From: Symbiodinium sp. CCMP2592
Lineage: Eukaryota > Sar > Dinophyceae > Suessiales > Symbiodiniaceae
NCBI GenBank assembly: GCA_905221615.1
Contig: CAJNDT010002057.1
Span: 636,044 to 700,043, forward strand
Direction of reading: 5' to 3'
Length of the DNA: 64,000 bases
The notes below the pieces were generated by a model, which was not told the DNA's origin, did no database searches, and saw nothing but the letters and a program-made list of their open reading frames with translations. A program made the translations under genes and the position numbers. The number at the start of each line of letters is the position of its first letter. Position 1 is the stretch's first letter. Shown in pieces: positions 34,301 through 43,307 of this stretch.

Positions 34301-37300
34301 TACTAAGTCCTACCTACGACCCTCCAAGTAACCCCTGTCCTGGTACCGGAAGTGCGACAGTACCTGGGCTTCCTCCTGGCTCGGATTCCGGGGAATCTCG
34401 CCAGGGGAAGGCTTGAAGACGTCCTTGGAGTAGTTGAGCCACAGCGCGGCCTCCAAGATTAGGGTAGTAAACTAAGGTAGTAGGCTTTCAAGGTTCGGCG
34501 TTTATATAGGCTTGCAGGGTGATAAGAGCTGAGGGGCTTCGGAATGTAGGGCGTCATCCGGGATGTGCGATTCCGAAGATTCCGGCTGAGACTTGCCATG
34601 GGCTGCATGCTGGGGCAGACTACCGCATACGAGGGCTTTCTGCGGTGAAGGCTCTTGTAGCTTAGGCAGGGCATGCGGATTATGGTCTTGGAGCAAACCC
34701 GATCAACAGCAAGCCAGGTAACTTAGACGTCTAACAAGGTTAACATACACACAACCTGCACCTCCAAAGTATGCTAAACACACCATTCGGTGCGTCGTCA
34801 TGGGACTTGCTAGTATTGGCCGATACCACGCGAACCCATCAGATGCCAATCCCCACTTGAATGGGCATGGCTGCACCCGCAGCCCAAGTCTGAACTCATG
34901 CCCCTGACCCTAAACGGCACAAAACCTGAATACCATAATAGTTGATGACAAAGGATGCGTGTAATATAGTGCAATACTATACTATGTGATAGACTATAAT
35001 AAGAGAAAATAGAACGAAGTGTAGTACGTATAGCATAGTATAGTACAGTACGGTATAGTATAATGGTATACTAAATACAATTGAAATACAACACCCAATA
35101 ATATATTACGACACAATATGATAGAATAGAATGTGATATAATAAGACCTAATACAAGATAATAAACTTTCTATCACAAACCCGGGCCTGCTCAAACCTTG
35201 TAACATATTGCGATATTGCATTACCTGGAGGCTCCACATACAGTACCATTATGGAATTAGGTCCTTAACACCTGATAAGGATGGTCTTTAGGGGTCTAAT
35301 TCCATAATGGTACTATGTATGGAGCCTCTGGGTTATATCATGTAACCAAGAAAATCGAAGTTTCTAAGACCGACCCCGGCCTGCTCCTTCTGCTGCTGCG
35401 CAAGCTGGCAAATCTGACCCGCACGGGGCTGCGAGAACCACTCCTGCTCCTCCAAAGCTTGAACGTTGCAGGGCTAGGGGTTTAGGGGCTGAGGGGTTTA
35501 GGGGTTTAGGGGCTTAGGCTTAGGGGTTTAGGGGGCCCAGGGGTTTAGGGGTTTAAAGGTTTAGGGGTTTAGTGGCCGGGCTTGTGCAACTTGCCCTGTC
35601 CTGACCTACTGGACCTCACCTTAACCTACCAAACCCTACTTTGTTCTTAGTATGAATCCTAATGCGGAGTTTTTACAGGGACCCTACAAAACAGTAGGGT
35701 TCGATAGGTTACTTAAAGGATCATGGGACTTAGTAACTAGGGTTATAATTAAGGTAACTATACTTATAATTGCTCATAACCCCAATTAAGGTACTTATAA
35801 CCCGACTTACTACGTCCCCTGATCCTCCAAGTAGACCCTAAACCCTAAACCCTTATAGTACCCCTAGCAGGTCCCTTAAAGGGACCCTTAACCCCTTACT
35901 TACTGTAGGTTAAGGTGTACCCTAACCTCCGACTGCGGCCCAGGTACCATGGCACTGGGGACATACTGGAAAGGCGCTCGGGCACCCAAGGCCACCTTGC
36001 GCAGAGGATTCGGGGCTTTGGGGCCTTAGGCTTTAGGACTAGGATTTATATGGGTGGTTGTCAAAATTATGGTCCCTTTATGGGTACCCTAAATAAACGG
36101 TGCGGTATTAGAATAGGGCCCCAAAAAGGGACCCTAATTTTGACAGCCACCCATATGATGGGTTTCAGGGCTTAGGAGTTGAAGAGTTTAGGGCGTCTAA
36201 GGTTTAGTGGCATAAGGCTTGGGGGTTTAGGGCACTTAGAAATTTCGGTTTAGGAGCTTCTGGATTTTGCCTAAGGAGTTTCAGGGTTCGGAAATCACTT
36301 TTCCTGCTTACTCTGTTCTTGTAGCACATGTTCTTGTAACACAAGTTCCCTTGCGAGCGATGCTACCCCTAACTACTGAGGATCATGGCTCTAGGAGCGC
36401 CTAGAAACAGAAGGACTTACCGGGGCTCGTTAAGCAAGCTCCCATCATAAGGAAAGCCGACCCTCGTAAGTGTTTCCAAGATTAGGACGCGTGATGCCCC
36501 CAAACCCCATTCCACTGGCCCCACCACTTAAAGGGCCATGGGACTTATAATCACTTCTAACCCCACTTACTAAGTCCCATGATCCTCATGTCACGGAAAA
36601 GCCCGCCTGCTGTCCGAGAACTGGCACGCAGGGATCCTTCCCGCGCAGCGACCAGGCGGGAGCTGCCTCGCTTAACTCGGGCTTGAGGTTTGGCATTTAG
36701 AGTTGAAGGTTAAGGGTTTATGGGGCTTTAGGGTTTATCCTCAAAAAGGTTTATATAGGGTGGTTTAACGTTTAGAGGACCAGGAAAGGGCCTTCATCGA
36801 CATTCGGATGTGCTTTTGCTGCGGGGTTCAAACTCCACTTAGGAACTGCCTTCGTTAGTTGCGAATCCCGGGTTAAAAGTCTGCCATACGTCCTGAGCTC
36901 AGGGTGAAAGTGCTGGCTTAGGGTATTTGGGGCCGTTTATATGCTTGAAATCCTGTTTGCCTCCCAACCCGGCCGGAAACCCTCAAGAAGCCCCCGATCC
37001 TGAAAGCCCCAAGACAGCACCGAACAAACCAACCCCGTGAACCGTGAAAGGCCTAAGGGTTCACGGAAACCCTGATCAAAGCCATAACAGTTAAAAAGAC
37101 AAAAACAAGCCCCAAAAAAACCTTTATCCCGCTTTAACGCCCCCCAAATGCCCAAAACCCTGAGGCCATACTCGTTCTCCAAATCCTCAAACCTTCCCCC
37201 CACAGCCCCCAAATCCCTTCAATCCACACCACCAAAACCCTAAAGCTCCTCAACCACCAAGAAGACAAAGCCTAGGGACCAAGCACCTAAAGCAAAACAC

Positions 37301-39501
37301 GTTCTTGCAAAACCCCTTGCGAAGCGTTTGAAAAAAGACACGTAAAGTAACCCGAAAGGAACCGTTATAATAGTAACCCCTAGAGGAACCCTTGTTAATA
37401 GGGCCTTAATAATTGGAATAGGGTTTCGGGTTTTTTATAGTGTAACTACAATGAGGAACCCCCAAAATAATGTAGGTAACTTTTAAGGCCCCTACACAAA
37501 AACCCTTAGATAAAGCCTATAATGCCCCATAAGCCCTATAGATCCTTTTAAGGAACCCCTATGGGATCTGCTTCTTGAAAGGAGCCTGGGGGGCGGCCGG
37601 CACAGGCCCCAGCCCCGGAGCGGAGGCCGCGCCGCCGGGGACGCCGGCAGGCAGAGCGCTCGCTTCCGCTTCGCCGGGGCTCCTTGGAGCTTTTGGCTTT
37701 AGGGCTCCTTTGAAGGGCAAACCTATAGGGGTTTCAGGGTTCCTTTACAGGGAAAGGAAAGCCGGATTTTTCGGGCTCGTTTAGAAAACTGGTGGTTTTT
37801 AGGGTTCCTGTTGGGTTACTTTAAACGGGAAACCTAGACGCTTTAGGGTTCCTGTAAAGGGAAAACCTAGGGGTTTTGGGCTTGCTTTAAAAGGAAACTC
37901 AAAGGTTTTAGGTGGTTTCGGTTTTCGGGAGTTTGGGCTTTGACACTCTAGGGTTTTAGGCTTTCGGGGTTGAGGGTTTTTACGGCATTGGGTTTTAGGT
38001 TTCCAGGTCTAAAAGCAGGTTTGGTTGAGGCACAGAGTTGTAAGGGTTGTAAACAGATTTTCGGTTTTAGGGCTTTCGGGGTTTTAGGTTTCCCGTGCTT
38101 GCGCCTTAGAGCCTTAGGCTTGCAAGGCTTTATGGCTTGGGTTAGGACTGTAAATTCTGTTTTGGGGGTTATGGCTTCGCGGCTGCACTCAAAGGGAAGC
38201 CTTGCAAAGGTATGGTTGAAGAAAGGTTCATACAATGATACAGGCTTTCGGGATTCAGGGCGTCTTGGTTTCAGGATATCCGGTAATTCGTTAAAACTGC
38301 ATGAGAATCGCCTCTTGAGACAATCGCTTCAAGGATCCCCCAACAGAACCAATTCAAGTATTCAACTACTCCTTCAGACCTTCACGACAAGCCGAAAGCC
38401 CTGAGTCCTCCGCCCTAAACCCCGATCCCCTCAACCCTGAAACCCCAAAGGCCCCTACTTCAAGCCTCTGAATGGAACCCTCCTAACTCCGAATGCTCTA
38501 ACCCTCAAGTAGCCTGTAAAGGAACCCTTACGATATCCTGTAAAGAAGCCCTTAGAGCATCCCTTGAAGAAACCCTTACAGGATCCACCCTGAAGCAGTC
38601 TAAGGCTCTGAACCCTAAACCTAATCCCTCAAGAGATCCTTCAAGCCACCCTACAGCAGCCGAAGGCTCTAAACCCCAAACCCCCAAACCCCTAAAGCAG
38701 CCGAAGGCTCGGGTCTGCAGAAAAGCCCGTCGCTACCGCAGAGAGCTTCGCGGAAATCGTTTTGCAGCTCAGAGGAGACTGGAACCTCGGGCTTCTAGGG
38801 TCCTGTGAAAGGGAAAACCTAGGGATTCTGGGGGCTCCTTTGAAGGGTTTAGGGTTTAGGGAAACCCTAAACACTAAACCTTAAACCCTTGTTTACAGGG
38901 ATGGCATTGCTCCGATGTCGGGCGTTTTGGAAACCTTAAACCCTCAATCCTGGGCGTTAGGGTCTTGGGTCTCGGGCGTCAGTCCCGAAAAGTTCTCACA
39001 AAACATCTGAGTCCAAGGCATCATTAAAGCAGCAACATTTTGTGCTGCGCGTTCTTTGTGTTCAGTTCAATCCTTCGCCACAGTGCCTCCAACTACCCAC
39101 AAGCCCAAGTGGCAGATGTAGGAAACAAAGAGGGTTTAGGTTTTTAGGGCTTGAGGTTTGAGGGTCTTGAGGCTTAGGGTTTTCGAGTTTTCGGGTCTTA
39201 GGCTGTGCGGGTTGAGGGTTTGGGGTTTGAGTGTTTAGGGCTCTAGGGCTTGGGTTGTAAAATCTTGGGCTGATGGGGTGTGAATGGGTTGCGGTTGGAA
39301 GCCACCATGATCCCAGACAAACAAACCGAGACCACGAAGCTGCACCAGATATGACAGGAAACCCTAAACCCTAAACCCGTAAAACTCTAAACCCTAAACC
39401 CAAAGCCCTAAACTATGACAGGGACTTGTGCCGTGGAGCAGGAAGGCACCGAGGCACATCACGGCCACCAACGCCACGAGCCTCGCGGTGTGCGCTAGCA
39501 T
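27149..39501 (-). CDS. 17-exon host gene, membrane-anchored protein with methyltransferase-like (FkbM-like) C-terminal fold
   Basis: Exons in transcript order: 39426-39501, 38709-38778, 37586-37682, 36595-36666, 35927-35995, 35375-35449, 34333-34450, 33308-33347, 32973-33041, 32250-32274, 32006-32041, 30444-30508, 29922-29956, 29013-29114, 28091-28229, 27477-27600, 27149-27265 (stop TGA). They sum to 1329 nt, 442 residues, with every phase matching. Donors are 6 GT, 8 GC and 2 GA; 12 of 16 acceptors are AG followed by G, the dinoflagellate pattern. Residues 1-25 form a signal anchor ([20 protein letters not shown]). Then come [74 protein letters not shown] and [15 protein letters not shown]. 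The C-terminal half (from about residue 290) reads like the later strands of a class I methyltransferase fold; the whole resembles uncharacterised protist proteins I recall from algae. An enzyme role is inference only. The joins 1 to 2 and 11 to 12 are least certain, and an exon may be missing at 11/12. Introns hold telomere-like repeats and fold-back elements. Confidence 0.75.
27477..28229 (-). CDS. Exons 15-16 of the 17-exon gene, core of the conserved C-terminal domain
   Basis: Exon 15 (28229-28091) ends ..PDDYVVV plus two bases of a Lys codon, with a GC donor at 28090. Exon 16 (27600-27477) begins with the missing base and reads [16 protein letters not shown]. The join restores a strand-loop-helix typical of FkbM-like proteins. 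The intron between them (27601-28090) begins with a stretch free of repeats, then the trinucleotide tract at 27770-28010, and ends in telomere-like sequence running into the acceptor. Exon 16 ends at Met before a GA donor (GACTCT). Confidence 0.75.
27770..28012. repeat. Impure trinucleotide tract in intron 15
   Basis: Runs of AGT/AGG/GTC-type triplets on the plus strand (TCGTCGTCGTCG, GGAGTAGGAGGAGTAGG) give artefactual Pro/Thr, Leu or Arg/Ser frames on both strands. Confidence 0.85.
28721..28811. mobile_element. Fold-back element, family D
   Basis: Family D runs ACCTTAACCTACCAAACCCT, TTTTGTAGGTTCTTA, a GGGGCCCTACAAAAAAGTAG core and ends AGGTTAAGGT. This copy lies in intron 14 of the 17-exon gene. 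Confidence 0.8.
29197..29318. mobile_element. Fold-back element, family A
   Basis: Full copy in the intron before exon 14 of the 17-exon gene. Confidence 0.85.
30511..30539. mobile_element. Family A end fragment at a splice acceptor
   Basis: GCTTGGAGGATCATGGGACT plus a few bases. On the minus strand its end, CCTCCAAGCAG, supplies the acceptor of exon 12 (starts 30508). Confidence 0.75.
30610..30731. mobile_element. Fold-back element, family A
   Basis: Full copy 70 bp from the fragment at 30.51 kb. Confidence 0.85.
30800..30945. repeat. Short-period telomere-like tract
   Basis: (GGGTTGATA)5, then GGGTTCA and GGGTTATA units: variants of the heptamer amplified locally. Confidence 0.9.
31258..31410. 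repeat. Compound AT/GT/GATA microsatellite
   Basis: (TA)n, (GT)n and (GATA)n in series, in intron 11 of the 17-exon gene. Confidence 0.95.
32361..32409. repeat. TA/CA microsatellite
   Basis: Short (TA)n with ACACAT. Confidence 0.85.
32716..32815. mobile_element. Fold-back element, family H
   Basis: Second copy with the CCGGGAGGATCCAGAAAGTA arm, in intron 9 of the 17-exon gene. Confidence 0.75.
33055..33205. repeat. Telomere-like tract in intron 8
   Basis: GGGTTTAGGG units, with a 40-bp piece (GGGGATTAGGGTTAAGGG..) repeated twice. Confidence 0.9.
33352..33480. mobile_element. Fold-back element, family A, at a splice acceptor
   Basis: Full copy. Its left end is 4 bp from the start of exon 8 (33347), so the element end forms the 3' end of the intron. 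Confidence 0.85.
34188..34329. mobile_element. Fold-back element, subfamily B, at a splice donor
   Basis: Subfamily B has ends like A but a GGGTCGGGGGACTTAG core and a longer middle (AGAGACTTATAAGTATCAT). Here the right end starts 2 nt inside the GT donor of exon 7 (34332) on the minus strand. Confidence 0.8.
34940..35160. repeat. AT-rich TATAGTA-type degenerate tract
   Basis: Irregular TATAGTATAGTACAGTA units over 220 bp in intron 6. Confidence 0.75.
35224..35332. mobile_element. Fold-back element, family I
   Basis: Long clean arms, AGTACCATTATGGAATTAGG and inverse, about 109 bp. Confidence 0.85.
35618..35710. mobile_element. Fold-back element, family D
   Basis: Copy in intron 5, its right end fused to a family A element. 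Confidence 0.8.
35711..35832. mobile_element. Fold-back element, family A, joined to family D
   Basis: Full copy that starts exactly where a family D element ends (35710), within intron 5 of the 17-exon gene. Confidence 0.85.
36051..36155. mobile_element. Fold-back element, family F
   Basis: Ends ATATGGGTGGTTGTCAAAAT and inverse, about 105 bp, in intron 4 of the 17-exon gene. Confidence 0.85.
36526..36591. mobile_element. Short family A element at a splice donor
   Basis: Both ends are present with most of the middle gone (66 bp). On minus it begins 3 nt inside the GT donor of exon 4 (36594). Confidence 0.75.
37398..37502. mobile_element. Fold-back element, family E
   Basis: Copy in intron 3 of the 17-exon gene. 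Confidence 0.75.
39426..39501 (-). CDS. First exon of the 17-exon gene: signal anchor
   Basis: The exon opens with ATG at 39501-39499 and encodes 25 residues with a positive N-region, a hydrophobic core ([15 protein letters not shown]) and a small-residue end. This suits ER insertion as a signal peptide or type II anchor. The proposed GT donor follows at 39425. A GC donor nine bases earlier would also be possible in phase 1. An AG lies at 39507-39506, four bases before the ATG, and could serve as the spliced-leader trans-splice acceptor. Confidence 0.6.
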
Positions 39502-39507
39502 GGTTCT
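39502..39507 (-). promoter_or_regulatory. Possible spliced-leader trans-splice acceptor
   Basis: CTTTGGCAG lies just before AACC-ATG of the 17-exon gene. Dinoflagellate mRNAs receive a 22-nt leader at an AG upstream of the start. The position is suitable, but the AG alone proves nothing. Confidence 0.3.
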
Positions 39508-39527
39508 GCCAAAGCCAGAGTACTATT

Positions 39528-39640
39528 GGGGCCTAATAACAATAGTTAGAACAGGGTTGCGGTGTATATCATAAACTACATTAAATGGGGAATCGCAATA
39601 TAGTATTGACGATTATTTCAGCCCCTTTTGAGCCAAGAGC
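39528..39640. mobile_element. Fold-back element, family E
   Basis: Copy just upstream of exon 1 of the 17-exon gene. Confidence 0.65.
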
Positions 39641-39901
39641 AACAGATTCTGGATGTTTGATTGGGCCCGAAGGCCAGTTAGCTGCTTATTAGTTTCTTGC
39701 CCCTTTATTATGTTCGCAGTACAGCAACCCATCCCGCAGGCAACACTGGGTTTCTAGGGTAAGTATGTGCTGCTCTGGGTACGACCGCACCTGCACCTAC
39801 CACCGAAAAGTCCGAGCAGCACCCTGCCGAAGCCGAAGGAGCCATCCTTAGCAGGTCCGGCGCTTTGGTGTAGGGTGCCGCCCCTAACTATCGTGGGAAG
39901 C

Positions 39902-39968
39902 CCCAGGGGGCGACTCTCTCCTCAGTCGTGTGCTCTTCGTATCTCCCTATGCCTCGAAGGATCTCCAT
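39902..39968 (-). CDS. Candidate exon upstream of the 17-exon gene
   Basis: Minus-strand open stretch following CTAG, reading MEILRGIGRYEEHTTEERV and APW, ending at a possible GC donor. It lies in a repeat-free island (39.75-40.2 kb), before the ATG of the 17-exon gene. It may be the 3' part of the preceding gene on the same strand. A second open minus stretch follows at 39766-39868 (starts KAPDLLRMAPSASAG). No function recognised. Confidence 0.35.
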
Positions 39969-40044
39969 CTAGCCGCTGGGGTTTTGGACCTTGGGATTTG
40001 TGAGCCGCAGAAGTCAGATCGGGTTTAGGATGCTGATCGTATCT

Positions 40045-40200
40045 TTATCCTACATTCGAAGCTTGACTCGGCGCCGAGCTTCCCTGAACCCTAAGCGCGA
40101 TACCCAAGGCTGTAAAACCCGACTGTGGAGCCTTTTTTGCGAAGCCTGGCCGCCCTGGCCTCCGCAGTCCTAGAAACTCTTCGCACTGGCCATTAAGCCT
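40045..40200 (-). CDS. Candidate coding stretch, unassigned
   Basis: Minus-strand frame reading CEEFLGLRRPGRPGFAKKAP and on to about 40045, next to but distinct from a microsatellite tract. Composition suits a dinoflagellate exon, but splice sites were not fixed and it may be chance. Confidence 0.25.
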   Translation of the reverse strand, partial: RLNGQCEEFLGLRRPGRPGFAKKAPQSGFTALGIALRVQGSSAPSQASNVG

Positions 40201-40310
40201 CAAATAAGCAGAAGGCAAGCGCACCGCCTGACAACAGACTACACAGCCTATAATGCCTCCGTCCCACAACCCGCAACTACACGTAACAAGTGCTACGTCT
40301 ACATACATGT

Positions 40311-40476
40311 GTTTTATGCAGCATTCATGCACATATACACAGGGGTATGTATAAACGTGCGTGTAGATGCATGTGCGTATGTATGTACGTACGTACGTAT
40401 TGCATACAAATGTATGCACGTATGTATGCACGTATGTATGCATGTATGTACGTATGTATGTGTGTACGTACGTATG
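40311..40476. repeat. GTAT/GTAC microsatellite
   Basis: ATGTATGTACGTAC-type units; the long Cys/Tyr/Val-rich frames over it are artefacts. Confidence 0.95.
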
Positions 40477-40659
40477 GAAGCAAACCCGTACTCTCTGCGA
40501 ACACATATCAGGACCATGAAACGTAGACACGACTACTGCAAAGCGCCCTCAATTCCGAAGCCCCAAAACCCGATCCCTAAACCCTACATCCAAAAACCCG
40601 AAACTTCAAGTGAGCTGCTGCCATTTTGCAGTCCTTGGCTGGCGGAGGCAGGCTTTGTT

Positions 40660-41060
40660 TGTTTGTTTATTCACGTATGTATCGGCTTACTTGTTTGTTT
40701 AGTTGTTGACATTACATACATATATGTAGATGTACAAACATACCTACATGTGTATGTCTGTGTATATATATATATATATATGCATGGATGTGTCTCTTTT
40801 GTTACCTATTCATGTATTGATCTATTGATCTATTTTGCTGTGCCTGTACTGTCTACTCATGTATGTATGTGTATATATGTATATATATATATATTACACA
40901 TACACATATGTGTGTATATATATACTTACATATATACGCACATACTTCGTTGAATACACATACGCACATACATACATATGTATACATCCGCATTCGCTAC
41001 ATACATATATACGAATCCAGTGTGTGTGTGTGTGTGTGTGTGTATTTATATATACCTATG
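40660..41060. repeat. Long compound TA/CA/GTTT/GT microsatellite
   Basis: (GTTT)n, (TA)n, CATA units and (GT)12 in series upstream of the copia element. Confidence 0.95.
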
Positions 41061-41417
41061 TACCCACACATACGATCACGCTTTTACTACCACCCCTCCG
41101 CCAACGTTTTCTTTCAAGGGGGGCGGACTGCTTCGGTTCGGGGGTGTAGGGGGTCATGGTCATGGCACTTCGTCATATGCCCCTGAAGGTTGTTGTTGGG
41201 GATGTGTGTCCAGTTCTGTAGTTCTTCTTGGCGAGCTCTTTATGAGTAAGGCTTTGAGCGTTCAAGCACCTTGCAAGGACGTCAAGATCTCGAAAAAATA
41301 TGTCATACAAAAAGCAATGATGGCGTCAGCGAGCCCCTAGTTAACCCTAAACCCTAAAGCCCACACCGCAAGCCCTTATCGAACCCTTGCAGGAACCCTA
41401 CTACAGCCCCTGTGAAG
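41061..41417. other. Repeat-free stretch, no firm gene
   Basis: Plus is open over 40978-41340 (e.g. SVVLLGELFMSKALSVQAPC) but it begins in a microsatellite. May be exon, untranslated sequence or chance. Confidence 0.3.
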
Positions 41418-41510
41418 TGGGTAGTAAGTAGACTTAGAAGTACCCTACACAGGGTCCTAATTGGGGATACGTTACTTGTACAACTTGTAAGTCCATAAGA
41501 AACCTACTAC
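41418..41510. mobile_element. Diverged subfamily B-like fold-back
   Basis: GTAGTAAGTAGACTTAGAAG and its inverted counterpart lie just before the copia element; ends not typical. Confidence 0.4.
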
Positions 41511-41518
41511 CCTAAACC

Positions 41519-41695
41519 TGCAGAGTGATCAATCTTCCAGTGTGGCTGTCGCGGAAGCCCAATGTACAACCCGCTTCACCGATGCGATGGCTCAAGGCTC
41601 AAGGTCGGAAAAAAGGTGAGTGCGCTGCGCTTAGGCATGGCGACTCCGAGTGACGATCACGTTTTAGCCCAGCTACCGGCTGCCTATGAGCAACA
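41519..41695 (+). repeat. 5' LTR of the copia element
   Basis: 177 bp, TGCAGAGTG at the left and GAGCAACA at the right, identical to the 3' copy. It contains GGCTCAAG twice in tandem and, a few bases on, AAAAAAGGTGAGT, which resembles a splice donor. The first frame's likely start (ATG at 41637) lies inside the LTR. Confidence 0.95.
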
Positions 41696-43307
41696 GGTCA
41701 TGGGCCCAAGTGGCGCGGATGCGCGAAGGCAAGGGTCGCTGCAAGCCTCGGCGGGGATGCCGAACGGCACGGAACCGACAATGAGAAGAACGGGCCGAGC
41801 AGGCGACGATGCATATGAGCGAGCTCTGGCAAGCATGGCGACGAGGTCTGGGATGCAGCATCAAACCGGATCGGGCGCGATGGGAGCCAGTGATGAGCGT
41901 GCGAGTGAGCAGCCGCGGCTGGAGGAACGGTTGTCTGGAATGCGAAGTGAAGGACAACCAGGTACATTGGATCGTCCGTTGTTACCTCATGCTGCTTTGG
42001 GGAATGTTTTAGTACCTGAAGAACGTGCGGAAAGGGACGCAGCGGCATCCTTGTTTCCTTCGCCGTTTCCATCGCCAGGTGGTGGAGAGGAGCTGGCCAC
42101 ACCGGGTTCGGCGACTTCTCTAGCACAACATGGAGCGGCGGCTATCAGGTGGTTTTCAAGGTTGGGTGAGTTCGTACAACGCAAGACGGCAACAGTGTCA
42201 AGGACCCAGCCTGGTATGGAAGCCACGTTGTATCAAGAGACTGTCTGGACACCAGGAGGATCGAGACCGGCAAATCCTTCGAGCCAAACTCCTTTGTTTT
42301 CTGGACAGCAGGTACAGCGCATGCGAGAAATGACGGCCGCCGCACCTCAGCTGTATGGATCCACGGGTGGAGGAGGAACTTCCTCGGATGCGTCGGGCTC
42401 CTACTCGAGGGATCAGCTTGAGGCGGAGGTCAAGAGACAAGTACAAGCAGCGATGGGAGGACAGCGCGAGCTGGTGGAGGAAAATCAGATGCTTCGCCAA
42501 GAAGTTGAGAGGCTACGACAGGCCTCAGCGGCGGGTGGGAACTCTGAGACTCCGGCCCAGCTTCGTGATGCACAAGGACCTCCGGGGCTTTCGATCCAGG
42601 ACGGTGGGGGAGGGAGGCTACCAGAAGGCAATCCAGCGGGACTTCCTCTACAAGGTCGTGAGCAAGGGGGTGCTTATGGACTTTCGGGTCATGATGGAGT
42701 ACCAGGGGGCAATCTTCGAGGACTATCGGGTCAGGGTGAAGGGCGCGGGGATGAAGGGTATCCTAGCCAACACGGAGGTCGCGATGGTAATCTTCAAGGA
42801 CCACCTGGGCATGATCATGAGCAAGAGGGTCTAGGAAGTCAAGAGAGAGAGGGGACTGGACGCGCAAACCTCTTTACCGGAAGGCTACCAGGAGGCAATC
42901 CACCAGGACTTCCTGTACAAGGTCGTGAGCAAGGGGGTCGTGTTCGGTTTCAAGAGAGTGGGGTACGTCGGGAAGTTCCAGCTTCGGTACCAGGACTAGA
43001 GCAAGAGCCTCAAGGTGATGGTCGGTCACATAGTGATAGCGTACCAGGAGGCAATCCAGCGGGACTTCCAGTACAAGGTCGTGAGCAAGGGGGTGCTTTT
43101 CGTAATTTCATGCAGTATGCGACGGGCATCTCTGGGTCCAATAGTACAGCGGAGCAGTATGCGACGGGCATCTCTGGAAATAAGACGTGGAATCCTTTGG
43201 GAATCGGGGCCTCACACCGACGGCCTCAAACCCCGGCGAACCAGCTAAGGAGAGTACTACTGGGTCGAGACCGTCGAGCTCTATGGAGGCTTTGGTTCAG
43301 GGGATGA
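41637..43307 (+). CDS. Copia element, first frame: Gly/Pro/Gln-rich protein
   Basis: The frame is open from 41562, but MATPSDDHVLAQLP at 41637 is the more natural start. The first half is polar, with a likely coiled coil (QLEAEVKRQVQAAMGGQREL, about 42.41-42.53 kb). The second half (42.57-43.10 kb) repeats a collagen-like unit, GGNPAGLPVQGREQGG and variants, several times, and DNA-level repeats match. It overlaps the second frame by about 120 nt. Such upstream proteins are common in dinoflagellate copia elements; function unknown. Confidence 0.7.
   Translation: MATPSDDHVLAQLPAAYEQQVMGPSGADARRQGSLQASAGMPNGTEPTMRRTGRAGDDAYERALASMATRSGMQHQTGSGAMGASDERASEQPRLEERLSGMRSEGQPGTLDRPLLPHAALGNVLVPEERAERDAAASLFPSPFPSPGGGEELATPGSATSLAQHGAAAIRWFSRLGEFVQRKTATVSRTQPGMEATLYQETVWTPGGSRPANPSSQTPLFSGQQVQRMREMTAAAPQLYGSTGGGGTSSDASGSYSRDQLEAEVKRQVQAAMGGQRELVEENQMLRQEVERLRQASAAGGNSETPAQLRDAQGPPGLSIQDGGGGRLPEGNPAGLPLQGREQGGAYGLSGHDGVPGGNLRGLSGQGEGRGDEGYPSQHGGRDGNLQGPPGHDHEQEGLGSQEREGTGRANLFTGRLPGGNPPGLPVQGREQGGRVRFQESGVRREVPASVPGLEQEPQGDGRSHSDSVPGGNPAGLPVQGREQGGAFRNFMQYATGISGSNSTAEQYATGISGNKTWNPLGIGASHRRPQTPANQLRRVLLGRDRRALWRLWFRG

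Noticed and set aside
36820-36840. GGGTTCAAACTCC as a tRNA B-box
   Set aside because: No A-box or cloverleaf around it.
40290-41186. Several overlapping Tyr/Val/Cys-rich frames up to 214 codons
   Set aside because: They run through GTAT, TA and GT microsatellites; the open frames come from the simple repeat.
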